A DNA stretch of 64,000 nt, taken from NCBI GenBank assembly GCA_020744425.1, contig JAGMUV010000025.1, positions 682,001 to 746,000 of the forward strand. Direction: 5' to 3'. Made by a program: the position numbers and the translations under genes. Source of the DNA: Dactylonectria macrodidyma. Its lineage: Eukaryota > Ascomycota > Sordariomycetes > Hypocreales > Nectriaceae. Positions 1 to 12,640 of this stretch are shown here, in pieces; position 1 is the first letter of the stretch, and every line of letters starts with the position of its first letter. The notes below the pieces were generated by a model. It did not search any database. It saw nothing but the letters and a program-made list of their open reading frames with translations, and had not been told where the DNA came from.

Positions 1-1320
1 GCTGCCTTACGTTCAGTATAGTATCTTTAGGCGCTCTTACCTTTATATGCTAAGCATATTTGCTTTTTTTCTAGTATTTCCTTTACTAAGTATTATACCC
101 ATTCACCTTAGTGAGCTTCTCTTCTAACTTTAATCTTATCTTATTATTTAGTAGTCTTAAGTTCAGACTCAGAGTTAATTATATCTTCTCTAGCTTTATT
201 AAATATACTATAGTAACTGCTTCTAGTTATAATAAGGGTCTTAGATAAGTGCTAGTAATTAGTAGATTAGAGGTTCTTACTTTCTAATACAGGCTTATAC
301 TTCTGATTTATCTTAAGGCTCTAGCACTTATTTTTAAAGTGTCTTATTTTACTATAATTCTAGCATTTAACTTTAGAATAGTCTTACTAGGCTGCTCTAA
401 GTTCTATAGGTCTAGCTTAAGTTCTATAAGAAGTATTAACCCAGTTTTTGTTTTTCTAGTTATCTTAGTTCTTTAGGTAGTACGGATTATAGTTATTACT
501 TTGTCTACTTTATTAGTTCTTAGCCTTCTCCTTTTATCTTTTATACTATTATTTATTAATCTTAATAACTATAGTAATATATTTAGTAAGTATATTAGGT
601 CAGTTAGCTTTATATAGCTTATTTTTAACTTCTTCTTTAAGTCTTTAGTAAAAGATTTCTATAAGTATATTATTATCTTATTCTAATTTAGAAGCAACTT
701 ATTAGAATATAATAGTATAAGTAGTAGTAAATCGGATTTACTTAATCTTATAGATCTTAATTATTACTTGCTTTTTCTTATTAATTATATTAAAAGTGTT
801 TTTAATTACTTTTTTAAAATTCTCTTAGTCTATAAAGATATTAATAGTATCTTAGTCTTAGCTTATTTTATTATTATTTAAGAAGTCCTTTATAATTAGT
901 TTAAACTAGTCCTTAGTATTCCTAATTATTAAGTTATTTATAAATAATAGCTATACTTTAAATAATATAAGATATTATAAGAAGAATCAGAAGTATTCCT
1001 TTATCTTAGTAATAAATAGAATTATATTACTTAATAAACTATTAAATAGTTTAGGCTTAAGTAGTTTAATCGTTTCTTCTAGATTGCGGTTATTATTTAT
1101 AGTTATAGTAAGTACTATAGCTAGTTAATTTTATACTTATTATTATAGAGTTTAAATAAGGGCGCGAAGTTACTAGACTTCTATTACTATTTTAGTATTA
1201 CTTAGCAGAGTTATATATACTAATAGTATAGATATATTACTTAGGGTTATAAGGGTTCGGTTTATTTTAAATATACTAATAGTATAAGGTATTACTTAAG
1301 TTAATATAATAATATACTAA
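1..1320 (-). pseudogene. RIP-mutated Gypsy gag relic (element L)
   Basis: Reading the minus strand and treating TAA/TAG as former Gln codons gives a Ty3/Gypsy Gag: a capsid-like stretch around 560-720 (reads like QQVASKLEQDNN), then a CCHC zinc-knuckle remnant near 320-372 with the order C..N-Y-S-K..H-F-K..C. It lies directly downstream of the LTR ending at 1717, as gag should, so the element runs leftwards and its pol is outside the window. Stops interrupt it throughout, so it is not functional. The limits are approximate. Confidence 0.75.
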
Positions 1321-1336
1321 ATAAGAGCTATTAATA

Positions 1337-1717
1337 TATAATAATTAGGCTTATACTAAGGCTTTAAAGTAAGTTTAAAGTATATAGTATTTATAATTAA
1401 GTAGATTAAGGATATTATAATAAGTAATATAGGTCATAGTTTAATAATAGTAGAATAGTAGATTTAATATAACTAAGTATATTAATAGTTAGTAAGACTA
1501 TTTCTATAAAAGTACTAAATGAATATACTTATATACTAAAGTGTTCTTAATAGATTACGGTTTAGGATTATAATCTATCCTTAGAATTACGGTTAGTGAT
1601 CGTAATCTATTATTAGGATTATGGTTTAGAATTATAATCTAACGGGATTAGTTAGAAATTAGTAGGGTGGGTATGCTTAGCTAGTATTATATAGTCTTCG
1701 CAAACCGGGCCGTGACA
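1337..1717 (-). repeat. 5' LTR of element L (RIP-mutated)
   Basis: In plus-strand view it begins TATAATAAT, the RIP-decayed form of the TGTAACGGT that begins the element C LTR, and ends CGTGACA like the other LTRs of this lineage. Outside its left edge lies AAGAGCTATTAA (1323-1334), the decayed primer-binding region also seen in elements A and C. The sequence just outside 1717 is the reverse transcriptase start of element A, so this LTR marks an insertion into A. The second LTR of L lies outside the window, so no target-site duplication can be checked. Confidence 0.7.
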
Positions 1718-2703
1718 TCTTAGATGTATTCTCTTAGTATTATTAGCTTATTATTATTAAGGTTATAGATAGGGAAAAACTTGGGGTTGGCCCTATCTTT
1801 TAGGACGATTTCTAAGTTTTATTTACTTAGTTTTAGAAGACTAGTCTTAAGTTCTTCCTTAAAGAGTTTTTTATAGATTCAGTATCTTAAGGGTATGTTT
1901 TTAAGTTATTCTTCCTTTACTTATTATTATTTTTTCTGCTCTTTAAGGTCCTTATCTATCTATTTAAACTATTTTTAAATAAATATAATGATTCGTTTTA
2001 TATATTATATTTTCCTTTATTAGTGCTTTCGTTTTATCCCCTTTAGAGGTAAGGAAGTATCTATTATTTCTTCCTTTATAACTTTATTATTATTTTTATT
2101 ACTAATTAAAGCTTAAGATCTTAGGTTATATCTATTACTATCTGCAATCTAGGGAGATGCGTCTTTTTAATATATTTAGCCTTTCTCTTAGTTAATATTA
2201 GGGTTATGCTTTTATAACTAAGGTCATTTAAGTACTACTAAGTAGTCTTTAATATTAAGAACGTTAAAATCCACTCTTTAGTTTCTTCTTTTTATAAGTA
2301 CTTTAAAGTAATTAATTTCTTATAGTACTCTTCCTTTATTATAGCTAAAAGGCGTTCTTTCTAAATTAGATACTTTATAAGGAAATTTCTTATGTCTTTA
2401 TAGTAATACTAACTTATTTACTAACTCTAATTAGATATAATTTATAGTAGTACTGCAGTTTACTAGTGCTATTACTTATACTTTATTAATTCAGACTTTT
2501 ATTATAATTATATCCTCTTTAGGACCTCTTACAGTACTTAGAGCCTTCTTTAGAAGTAATGTCTTTACTTTTGCTATGCTTGTCTGTCGCTTTATTATAG
2601 ATAGTGAGTGTTGTTTTTTACATGCTTACGGATTTCCTTATACTATAGCCTGTTATAGGGTTCTCTTCTTATGTGGGTCTTGAAATCGAACCTATCTTTA
2701 TGC
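1718..2703 (-). pseudogene. Element A pol fragment: protease and start of reverse transcriptase (RIP-mutated)
   Basis: On the minus strand, from 2703 leftwards, stop-riddled sequence reads as a Gypsy aspartic-protease region (INYI, then a segment like KVSNLERTPFSYNKGRV around 2300-2360) and then the entry of the reverse transcriptase (YRIYKKLFKEELKTSL and PIYNLNNNKL near 1750-1880). Both match the intact element C Pol piece by piece. It stops dead at 1717, where the LTR of element L begins. It continues at the other side of element B (15528 onward). Confidence 0.75.
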
Positions 2704-3105
2704 TGTGTTAGGGCTGAGGGCCCACTAGCTAGAATGGCCTGGACATTTTAATTGGCCAACCAATTTAAGTGCCGGTCTTAATAAAGCTATTAATAAGGAT
2801 AATAGGAGTTGGTCTGAGATAAAAGGCAGAGATAACTCAGATATAGATAGTAATTAATCATATTCTTACCTACCTTTATTTTTAAGTTATTAAATGGTTT
2901 TTAATGTTATTATAATGAGATTTATTTAATTAATTAGAATATCTGATTCATTTCTTAGCTAGCTGCTCGATTGTAGCTCTGGCCTTCTTTTTATCTGTTT
3001 TATTTTATAAGTCTTATCTATTCTCACTCCATTACGCATCCTGCCTACCTTACGGCATCTGTTACTTCGGGTAGTAGTATCCCTCTTATCCCCTTGCCTA
3101 ACACA
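2704..3105 (+). repeat. Left (5') LTR of element B
   Basis: 402-bp direct repeat of 15126-15527. Differences between the copies are mostly C/T or G/A, as expected from RIP after insertion. The GC-richer tail (3020-3105) keeps readable sequence. Confidence 0.85.
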
Positions 3106-4090
3106 TTTTAGAGGTTATAATAGGGCGATAAGCTATTGGTTTAATTAATTAATTAATCCTATTGATTAGTAGATTAATTGAATAAGTAGTAATACTTCTA
3201 AGCTATTGCGAAGACCTAAGTTAAGTGTAGAAGGGAGGTAGTGTAAGTAAGTAAGGATGCGGGGATTAAGAGGATATAGAATATCCAATTAACTCTAAAA
3301 AATAACCTTACTTAGTACTTCTAACTAAGAAGCATATAGTATCTTTAACTAATTAATTAATTTTACTAAAGGCAGAATTAAAAACCCCCTTTACTTTTAT
3401 TTTATTATATTAATTTATAATAGATTTACTATTAATACTATAAGGCATTATATTTAATACTAATAAGATACTTATAATACTATTTATAATTAAAGTAAAT
3501 ATAAAAGCGAAGCGAAAAGCTATTATAAACTATAAGGTTAAGACCTAGGCTAAGTCTAGACCTTTGCAATTAATTAATCAGACAGTTATTAGCAATTCCC
3601 CTTTAGCTATTTACTTAAGAGGCATTAATAGTAAGAAAGCCTAACTAACTGAATCACCTTTATTAACTAACATTCTGACTTAGCTTATAATACTATTAAT
3701 TATATAGTTAGTAATAAGGGATCTGTTAATCGCCTTAACTATCTCCTTTAGATGGATTTATATAAGACTCTCCTAATCCTTATAATTATAATAGAGGATA
3801 AAGATAAGTAATCTTAAAGATATCTAATCCTTAGGATATACTTTCACTTCTTAACTTTTCTATTTACTTAATTAATTACTTTTATAACCATACTCTTTAC
3901 TAAGTTATAAGACTCAGTTTAAAAGGGGCTAAAAAGGGTAGTAGTAAGCTTGACCTTAGTTACATTCTATAGAGATAACTTCTCTTATAACCTTAGCATC
4001 TTTAATTAATAAGTTAATAATAATAGTACCCTTAGCGAATATCTTAAAAGTAGAACTTAATTATATTATTATAACTATTCTAGCTTAAAC
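3106..4090. other. AT-rich leader of element B, no coding relic recognised
   Basis: About 1 kb between the 5' LTR and the first readable gag. It contains runs of TTAATTAA (for example 3137-3155 and 3346-3360) and no frame that resembles a known protein even when TAA/TAG are read as Gln. Confidence 0.5.
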
Positions 4091-5700
4091 GCGCTTTACT
4101 ATACGAAGGCTAAGATATAAGTTTAATAAATTAAATGTCTTAGTCTATATAGAGGCTTTTAAAATCATAGCTAAAAATAATAGATTGCCTAAGGAATAAT
4201 GGCTATTATACTTTATTTACTTTTATATAGATAATGATATAAAGGCCTTAGTCTAATTAGCAGTCTAACGGTTCGAATAGGCAATAGTAAAGAAGAACCT
4301 TATAAATATATTTAAAGGCTAGGATCTTAACTCTAAAGAAACCCTAGAGACAACCCTTAGTTAGATAAATACTACTTAGATTTCTAAATCTACTAATCCG
4401 AGCTCCATCTAATAATTAATGTACTATCACTCTTTCCTAGTAGCTATAGTTAATCCAAAGGATTCTAAGACTTCTTACTAGTCTTAGGCCCTTTACTATA
4501 TCCTGCTTATAAGACTTATGCAGTTAGTATATATAAGAAGTAATAAAAGTCTAATAGAGCTCGGACGAATAGAATATAAGACTCTTTATTAGTATATTAT
4601 TTCTTGCTTAGATATAGATATCACTATTAAAGAACGATCTGGCCTTAGCTATCTATTTAATTAAATGAAACTATAGTTAGCTATAACTCCCTTTAAACTA
4701 ATAACCTTCTAATACTTATTATTACTAGCTTATGTCTTACTTTACAGAATATAAGTATTTACTAGTATAACTATTTCGCTACTTCTAGTAACTACTTATA
4801 ATAACCCTATTAATGACTTAATAAATAGCTTTAAGTTATTATAGGTTTACTTAGCCCTAATGGAGAAAACTAACTAAGACTTAATAATAATAATCTAATA
4901 CTAATAGGAATACTAAAAAAGGCATAATAAGGCTATAAGGAATATTATAACTAACTAAGTCTTAATAGATCTATTTAATTAATTAGATAATAAATCCTTA
5001 CTTATAGTTAATACTACTTTATTATTTAATAGGACTAAAGGATATTAGTATTATTAGGTCTTAGGTCACTACTCTAACTAGTATGAATACTTAGTATATA
5101 ACTTTAAAAGAGGGTATATAAAATATAATTCTAAAGCAGGCTTTTACTGATTAAGAGTAGGTAATAAGTAGTATTTACTACTATACTTAGTACTAGCCTT
5201 CTAAAGGGAATTATACGTTTAATAATTAGTAATTATTACTTTAACTTATACTAATAATCCTTTCTATATAATTTAAGTAGTGAATATTAAGAGCTTAGTT
5301 AAACCTTTATATAACTAAACTCTTTTATAATATAAGTAAGAAATATTTAATAAGCTATATTTATATATTATTAGATTAATTAATTAAATGAATATAATAT
5401 TTACTTTTTCTATTATTTTAATAGAACTTATTATAAAAGCTAATCCGATCTTTATTTTAAACTACTTAGAAGAAAAGAGTGAGTAATTAGAGGAGTACTT
5501 CTTAATTTACTAAGTATAAGTCGCTCTTACTCTTAAAAAGGTCTACTTTAGCTTAGAAGAAGATACTTATAGAATAATAGAAGAAAGCGATAATAAGTAA
5601 GAAGTATTAATTAATATTTATAATAATAAAAGACAGAGAGGTAAGATAGGGTAAGTAGAGTTACTATAAACCTCTATAGGTCTAATAGAAGAAGAGGATA
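4090..5700 (+). pseudogene. RIP-mutated gag relic of element B
   Basis: Plus-strand frames read like a Gypsy/retrotransposon Gag when TAA/TAG are taken as Gln. Around 4140-4360 the sequence reads VYIEAFKIIAKNN, then LLYFIYFYIDNDIKAL, then FKG.DLNSKETLE, a familiar capsid layout. Stops occur every few tens of codons, so no product is possible. The 3' limit is uncertain. Confidence 0.6.
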
Positions 5701-6379
5701 TAATCCTAGAAATAATCCTTAGCTGCTAGAAATTGGCTAATTAAATAAAATTCAGAAAGCAATTTAGGATAGATAATCCGTACTTAGCTTAAGATTAATA
5801 CTATAAGGCTGCTATTACTCTACTTAATATAGTTAGAGGGGTTAAGATCTCCTTACTATATAGTACTATCTTTAAGCTTATAAATACTAGATTAAGCTAA
5901 GCTTATTTAGATAATTATACTATAGTAGTAGAATAAGTTAATAGGATAGAGTTTATTAACTCTAAATAGCTAACTAAGCTATTTATACTTAAGAGAAAAG
6001 CGCTTATAGTTATAATAATATTAGAACTAATTAATTAAATGGATAACTACTCTTATTACTAAGCAGCCTTAGTATTATTATATAAAGATAATAAGAACCT
6101 ATCTAAGGATTATATTAAATTTACTATTACTATAATTAAGTTATTTAATAAATATTATTCTCCTAATTTAAATAACTCTGCCTTTAAGTACTTCTATTTA
6201 GAATATTACTTAAGAGAAGATAATAAAGGAAAAGTCTATTTTATTAATAACTCTTAAGATTATATAAAATTAGAGGAGAGTTTAATTAATTAATTAACTC
6301 TAAGTTTAGTAATTAATTCTATAAGTATATCTAACTTACTTAAGATATTATACTTATAAGATATTCTATAATTAATTAT

Positions 6380-9300
6380 CTAGCTAGAAGTTCCTAAGAG
6401 TATTATAATAAAGGTATTAGTAGATTTAGGCTTAGAAGGGAACCTTATTTCTTATAAATAGGCTTAATACTATAGCCTTAATATTAAGCTGGTTAGTGCT
6501 TTTATAACTTCCTATTCTAGAGAGAAGATCTTAATAGTAAGAAAAGCGGCTATAACTCTATACCTTAAGAATATATATATACCTATCTAGCTATATATAG
6601 TACTCTTTTTAATAATTATAGTTCTATTTATCTTAAGAATACTATTTATTAGATTTAGTAGATTTATATTTAATTATTTAATTAATTAAAAGTAATTTAT
6701 AATCTGCTTTAATCTAAGTAATATTTACTTAATTATGCTTATTATAAAAGCAGTTAAATATAATATACTATACTTAGGGAGGCGAGGTATAGAGTATTAA
6801 TACTACTTATAATTAATCCTCTAATAGTCTATAAGCTAGATGACTTTTTATTAGAAGATAATAATATCCTTAAGAAAAGCTGGATGCTTTCTTAAGAGGA
6901 CTTTACTAAAGTTATTTAAATCCTCACTATTAGTATAGCTAACTAGTATACTAATACTATTATTAATATATAAGAAGAATTAGAATGACTAAGACGCTTT
7001 ACTAAGAAAAAGAGATTAAAAAGAAATCATTCTCCTAATAAAGATACTTAGTATATTAAAGTAAATACTCTCTTTAAATAAAAAAGCATTAAGATCCACT
7101 TAATTAATAACCTACTATTTAATAGTTTAGTACTAGAGGGCAATCCTTATTAGAAATTGAAGAAGATAGTAAAGATTGCTTTCTAAATAGAAAAGGGAGG
7201 TAAGTATTCTGACTTCCTTATATTTAAATTCTCTACTCTGGAGAAAGGAAGTCAGTTAATAAAGGAATAGCTAGTAGAAATAGTTAATTAAACGAATGAA
7301 ACCTTATTTAAGGAAGAATAAGACATATTTACTACTATCTTATATAATAGGGAGGCTATGCTAGCTTAGGACTTTAAAGACTGTAAAAGAGTTAACTTAG
7401 TAGTCACTTTACTATAAGTTATTAAAGTTATCTTTTATAAGGCTTAGTAAGCAGGTAGTATTCTTATCCCTTTAGGACTATGCTAAAAGGTTATTAACTT
7501 ATTTTATTAAAGACTTAGAAGAGGCATTCTAAAAGAAGGCTATAATTCTTATAAGAACCCCTTTATGCTTATAGTAAAAAAGGATAGTAGAATCCAATTA
7601 ATTAATTTAGCTATTAGAATAAACTATATTACTATTTATAATAGCTTAAGCCTTTTTAATACTAAGGAGTTCTTAGTAGATATAGTAATATATTAGATAT
7701 TATCTTTTTTAGACTTCTTTTTAGGATATAACTAAGTCAGTCTGGCTAAAGAAAGCAGGGATTTAATTACTTTTATAATACTATTAAGCCTACTAAGAAT
7801 ATATATATTACTATAAGGAGTGACTAACTCAGTAGCCTAATTTATAAAGATCATTACTTATATTTTATTTAACTTAATACTAAATATTTATATAGCTTTC
7901 TTTAATAATATAATAGTAAAGGGACTTACTATAATCTATAATAATAAAGAAGCTAGCCTAAGAGTCAGATAGTATATTAAAAAGCATTTAATTAACCTAG
8001 ATTAGACTCTATTAAACATTAAACTGGCTAGATACACTATTTCTATACTAAAATCACAGTTTTATAAATAAACTGCTCTAGTAGTTAAGTATCTTTACAG
8101 TATTTATAGGAGATTGCTAGAAGAGGCTAAAGTTATTAAAATTACTAAGTAGACTTATTATAACTTTAATACAGAAGTTAGAGCATTCTTAGGAGTTACT
8201 GGCTACTATAGGATATAGGTCGCTAAATATATAACTATTATAAAGCTATTAATAAGTTTACTAAAGAAAGATGCTAAATTTATCTAAGGTGATTTATAGG
8301 CTAAGGCTATATAAATACTAAAGGATAAATTATTATTAGCGCCTATCTTAGTTACTCTAAACCTATCTCCTAGTTATAAGGAGGTCATTCTTATAGTTAA
8401 TACTAGTCTATTAGGTTAGGGTTATGTTCTTATATAAGTAGTAGATAGTAAATACTATCTAGTGAGATTTGAATCTAGTATATAGACTTAGAGTAAATAT
8501 AACTATAATACTATAAAAAGAGAATACTGAGGCGTTCTGCTTTTAATTAAATGGTTATATATGTATTTATATAGAATTCACTTTATATTAGAAATAGATG
8601 CTTAAGTATTAGTCTATTAGCTTAATAAGAAAGGAATAGACATTCTAAAAGCGCTAGTTAATAGATGGATCAGTTACTTACTATTCTTTAACTTCACAGT
8701 CTGATATATACTTAGGATTAAAAATACAGTAGCTAATAGGCTATTTAAAAAACTACTAAGCCTATCTAATTAACTGGACTAAGAAGCTAAAGGGGATATT
8801 AAGGCCTTTATTAATTAATAATTAAATGCTATTATAATTAACTTAGTAAAAACCTAATAAGAATCTTAATTACTATTAGAATTACTAAAAGATGAATATA
8901 CTAGTAAGTTAAGAGTCTTAGAAAGGTTCTTATAGACTTAGTAATGCTCTTAAGATATATTAAATAAAGCGTATATATATCTTTACCTTAAAGTAAAAAG
9001 GTTCTTCCTTTATAAAAGAACCCTATAGTTATAAGCAACTTATCTAAACTATAACCTTAAGCTGGTTATTAAGAGTAAAGATATATAAAAGCATTTAATT
9101 AAATCATACTATAAAGACTATAGGTATTAAAGCTAAGAGAAAACCATAGGACTCTTAAAAGAGAGATACTACTAGCTAAACCTCTATAAGAATGTAAATA
9201 TAGCCATCCTAACTTATAAAACTTACTAAATCTATAATGCATAATAGGCTAAGGAACTTATAGTACTTACTAGACCTAGCTATCCTATAATAAAGATTTA

Positions 9301-10150
9301 TATAAATACTTAATATCTTAAGGAGTCTTAAGATAAGAAGTACTTATTAGAAGCTAGATATAACCTTACTAAATAGATTAAAGCTAAAGCCTTAAAGTTA
9401 CTTAAAGCCTTTTATATACACTCATTCTTAAGAAAGATCTTTTCTTATTATAGAATACTTATTATAGTAGTTATTAATAATAAGTTAGAATATTAATAAG
9501 GCCTTATAAACATCCTAAAAGACTTAAGTATACAGACTATATATATTTTTATATATAATACTAAGGTAAATGGATTAATTAAATTAGGCTATAATAATAT
9601 TATGTCTTATATTAAGAAGACAGATACTCTAAAGACTAGGAATTAGTTAGTTAACTTCCTAGTTATTCTATTTATAAATAGAGTATTACTAAGAGCATCT
9701 TATAGTTACATTCCTATATATTTACTATATAAGTATGAACTAGGTCTCTTATTAAAAGGGGATATGCTTATATAGAGGATGATCCCTTAGGATAATATAA
9801 AAATATCTAATTAAATGTTTATAGTTAGAATCCGCGCCCTTTCTTTCCTAGATGAGGATATAAAGATCATAAGGCAAAGGGTTACTGAGTTTAAAGAGAG
9901 GAAAGCAGTAAGGATAGATTAAGGATTTCCTTATACTTTAAGAAAAACCCTACTAAAGGTTAGTGACTTAGTATTATAATATAATAACCCTAGAAAAACC
10001 GACCTTTCTATAGCAGCTAAGTTCAAGCTTAGATAGTAGGGGCTATATAGGATTAAAATAGCCTTAGATAAAGGCTAGTACTACCTAGAAACCCTAGATA
10101 GACTACTACTTAGCATTACTTACTATAGTAAATACCTTAAAGTATTTTAA
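6380..10150 (+). pseudogene. RIP-mutated pol relic of element B (PR-RT-RH-IN)
   Basis: Read with TAA/TAG as Gln, the plus strand shows the Gypsy Pol domains in order. The protease reads VLVDLGLEGNLIS near 6415. The reverse transcriptase (about 7540-7940) reads NPFMLIVKKDSRIQLIN, then FLGYN.VSLAKESRDLI, then IAFFNNI for the catalytic loop (the Asp pair is now Asn-Asn). RNase H follows at about 8380-8760 (ARFESGIWT-like and EIDA). The integrase core at about 9400-9610 reads HSFLRKIFSYYRILI, then NTKVNGLIKLGYN. The integrase tail near 9970-10140 has LQYNNPRKTDLS and YLETLDRLLL. The frame is broken throughout and the element is inactive. Confidence 0.8.
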
Positions 10151-12640
10151 TAAGATAAAGACGGCTAGTAGAGCCCAGATGATAATTCTTTAGCCCCCTC
10201 TTACTAGGAGTGCCTTTTCTATAGTAATCCTTAAGCTAGATCAGTTAATTAAATAAAATAAAATGAGGAAATGAGCCTAAGAGAGAAGGATAGATTGAAA
10301 ATAAGCCCTAAGGTTCCTTCTTAACTGACTATCACTAGTACTAAGGAGGAAAGAAAACTAAAGATCTAACTCCTATATAGAGATTAAGCCTAAAGAGACT
10401 AGTTTAAATCTCTTTAAGTAAGATAAAGGAGTAGGAAATAATAATAAGTCTAAAGTTTATACTTATTATTATTTTAAGGAGGGGTATAGTATAAGAAGTA
10501 AGAAAAGATAAATAACTACTACTTACTAACATCCTGGCTAGTTAAAGGCCTTATAAATTTATAGCTTAAAAATTAAACTTAAGACTAAACTAGTATTAGA
10601 ATTAATATATAAAATATATAAACTAGTTAATTAAATGACTTTAGAGCTATAAGATAAAGGAAAAGCTATAAAAGCTACACTTACTTAGAATAGTGAGTTA
10701 GATATAATACTATAAAAGGATAAGCATACTTTATATAAGAGAAAAGTTAATTATAAAAGGACTAACTAATAAGATCCTATTTATCTTATACTATTATAAT
10801 AAGTTAAGTATTAAAGCTACTAAATAAAGGAGTCTAGTATATAGGAAATAAGCTGAACTAGGTTAATTAACTGATCTAACCCCAAACTACTACTAATAGA
10901 CTAAAAACTGAAGACTTAAGCTTTAAAAAAGCCTATAGACTTGTCCTAAGTGGCGCGCTTCTTAGTATTTTAAATGGCTTTATTATAAAGGGACTTATTC
11001 TCCTAAGCTAAAGGGAATTCATTAAAAATATAAGAGTAGCTTATATAATTAAGAATACTTACTACTTAATTATTAGGATTAATAGGATACTTTATACTAG
11101 ATAAGAGGTTAAGAGAGGTATTAAAACTAGGTTTAAAAGCTAAGTACTTACTAAGAAAAGACTACTTATATTAAGAATTAGCATGTTAAATATAATTCAT
11201 ATATTTCTTATTTATAAACCCTAGAATAGATTAGTAAGTATAAAATAGCTATATATAATACTCCTTAGTTATAAAGTAATTTAAAGTGCTTAATTAAATA
11301 TAATACTTATATAATAGTAGATTTTAGTATTTAAAAAAGGCAATAATTAAAGCCTTCTTATACTTAGGTTAGTAAAATAGTTCTTTAATAAAATACTTAT
11401 AAGAGTGGCTTAAGTTAGTAAGAATATATACTAACTAAAGGGGCTAGTTAAAGATATATTTTATTAAGTATTTTAAGACTATATTAGCTATCTTATCCTT
11501 ATAAATCTAGGCTTAAATATGCCTCTTAGTAAAGTTAATATTAAGTAACTCTCTCTTAAGGGCGAACTTAATAAAGAGAGGGAGACTGCTATAGTTAAAG
11601 GCTATATATAAGTAAATCTAGATAGTAAAGTGCTTCTTAAACTATAGAACCATTAGATTAAATAGTCTTAAGTATAGGGGAATACTTATTAATATAAAGT
11701 AAGCCTCCTTTCGCTCCTTTTTAGTTAATAAAGTCTTATAGTAACTATTCTAAGTTAAACTAGTGTAAAGAGAGAATTTATTACTTTCTAACTAACTAGC
11801 TATATAGATATATATATTAAGAAGGGCTCTTTAGTAGACCTTAGTAATATTAGAAAGGTAGAAGTTAGAAGAAGCTATTACTAAATGAGTTAATTAAGTA
11901 ATATTAATAAAATGTAAAGAGGAAGAAAAAGGAAGGAAAGGAAAGAAAGAGAAAAGAAGTATTTTAAAGTAAAGGAAATGTATATACTAAGATTAATGTA
12001 TGTAGGGTGAATTATAGTTAGTAAGGAAAACAAATAACCTCTTACTGCTTAAGACTTTAAAAGCTATTTCTCTCTCTTTTCTCCTTCTCTTTAATATAAC
12101 TTAACCTCTCTTCTTATAATAGCTGCTATTCTTAGAACTCGTTGCCTTTTAACTATAACTATTTAGCGCATTCACTTAATTAAATGCTGCTTTTTAACTA
12201 GTCTGAATAATGCTCTTAGAAACCCCCTTTCTTCTTAGCTAAGCTTTTACTTCTAACCTCTCTCTGCCTCCTGCTATAAGAACCTTATTACTATAACCTT
12301 CTGCTCCCTAATCTCTTTACTTCTCTAAACCAGTTACCTGCCTTTATTTCTGCCTGCCTTATTAATGCTTATAAGCTTGCGCTACTTAGTCTTAAAAATC
12401 CTATTCTTAAAACCTTATTACTAATTATAGTAAAAACCCCTTTCTTTAATTATAACTCTCTATTTCTTTTATCTTACTATTATTATAATATTAGATTACT
12501 AAATAACTTTATAATTCATTTAATTAAATAATTTATTACTAAATGACCTCCTTTTAGCTTAGCCTTCTTCTAAATGAATCCTCTACTCTTCCTCTTACTA
12601 AGCGCCTTTACTATAAGCGGCTCTATTAATAATAAATAAA
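10150..12640. other. AT-rich spacer between pol and third ORF relic of element B
   Basis: About 2.5 kb of RIP-mutated sequence. The first few hundred bases may be the tail of pol. The remainder gives no frame I can recognise. It carries several TTAATTAA words and purine-rich tracts (11925-11975). Confidence 0.45.
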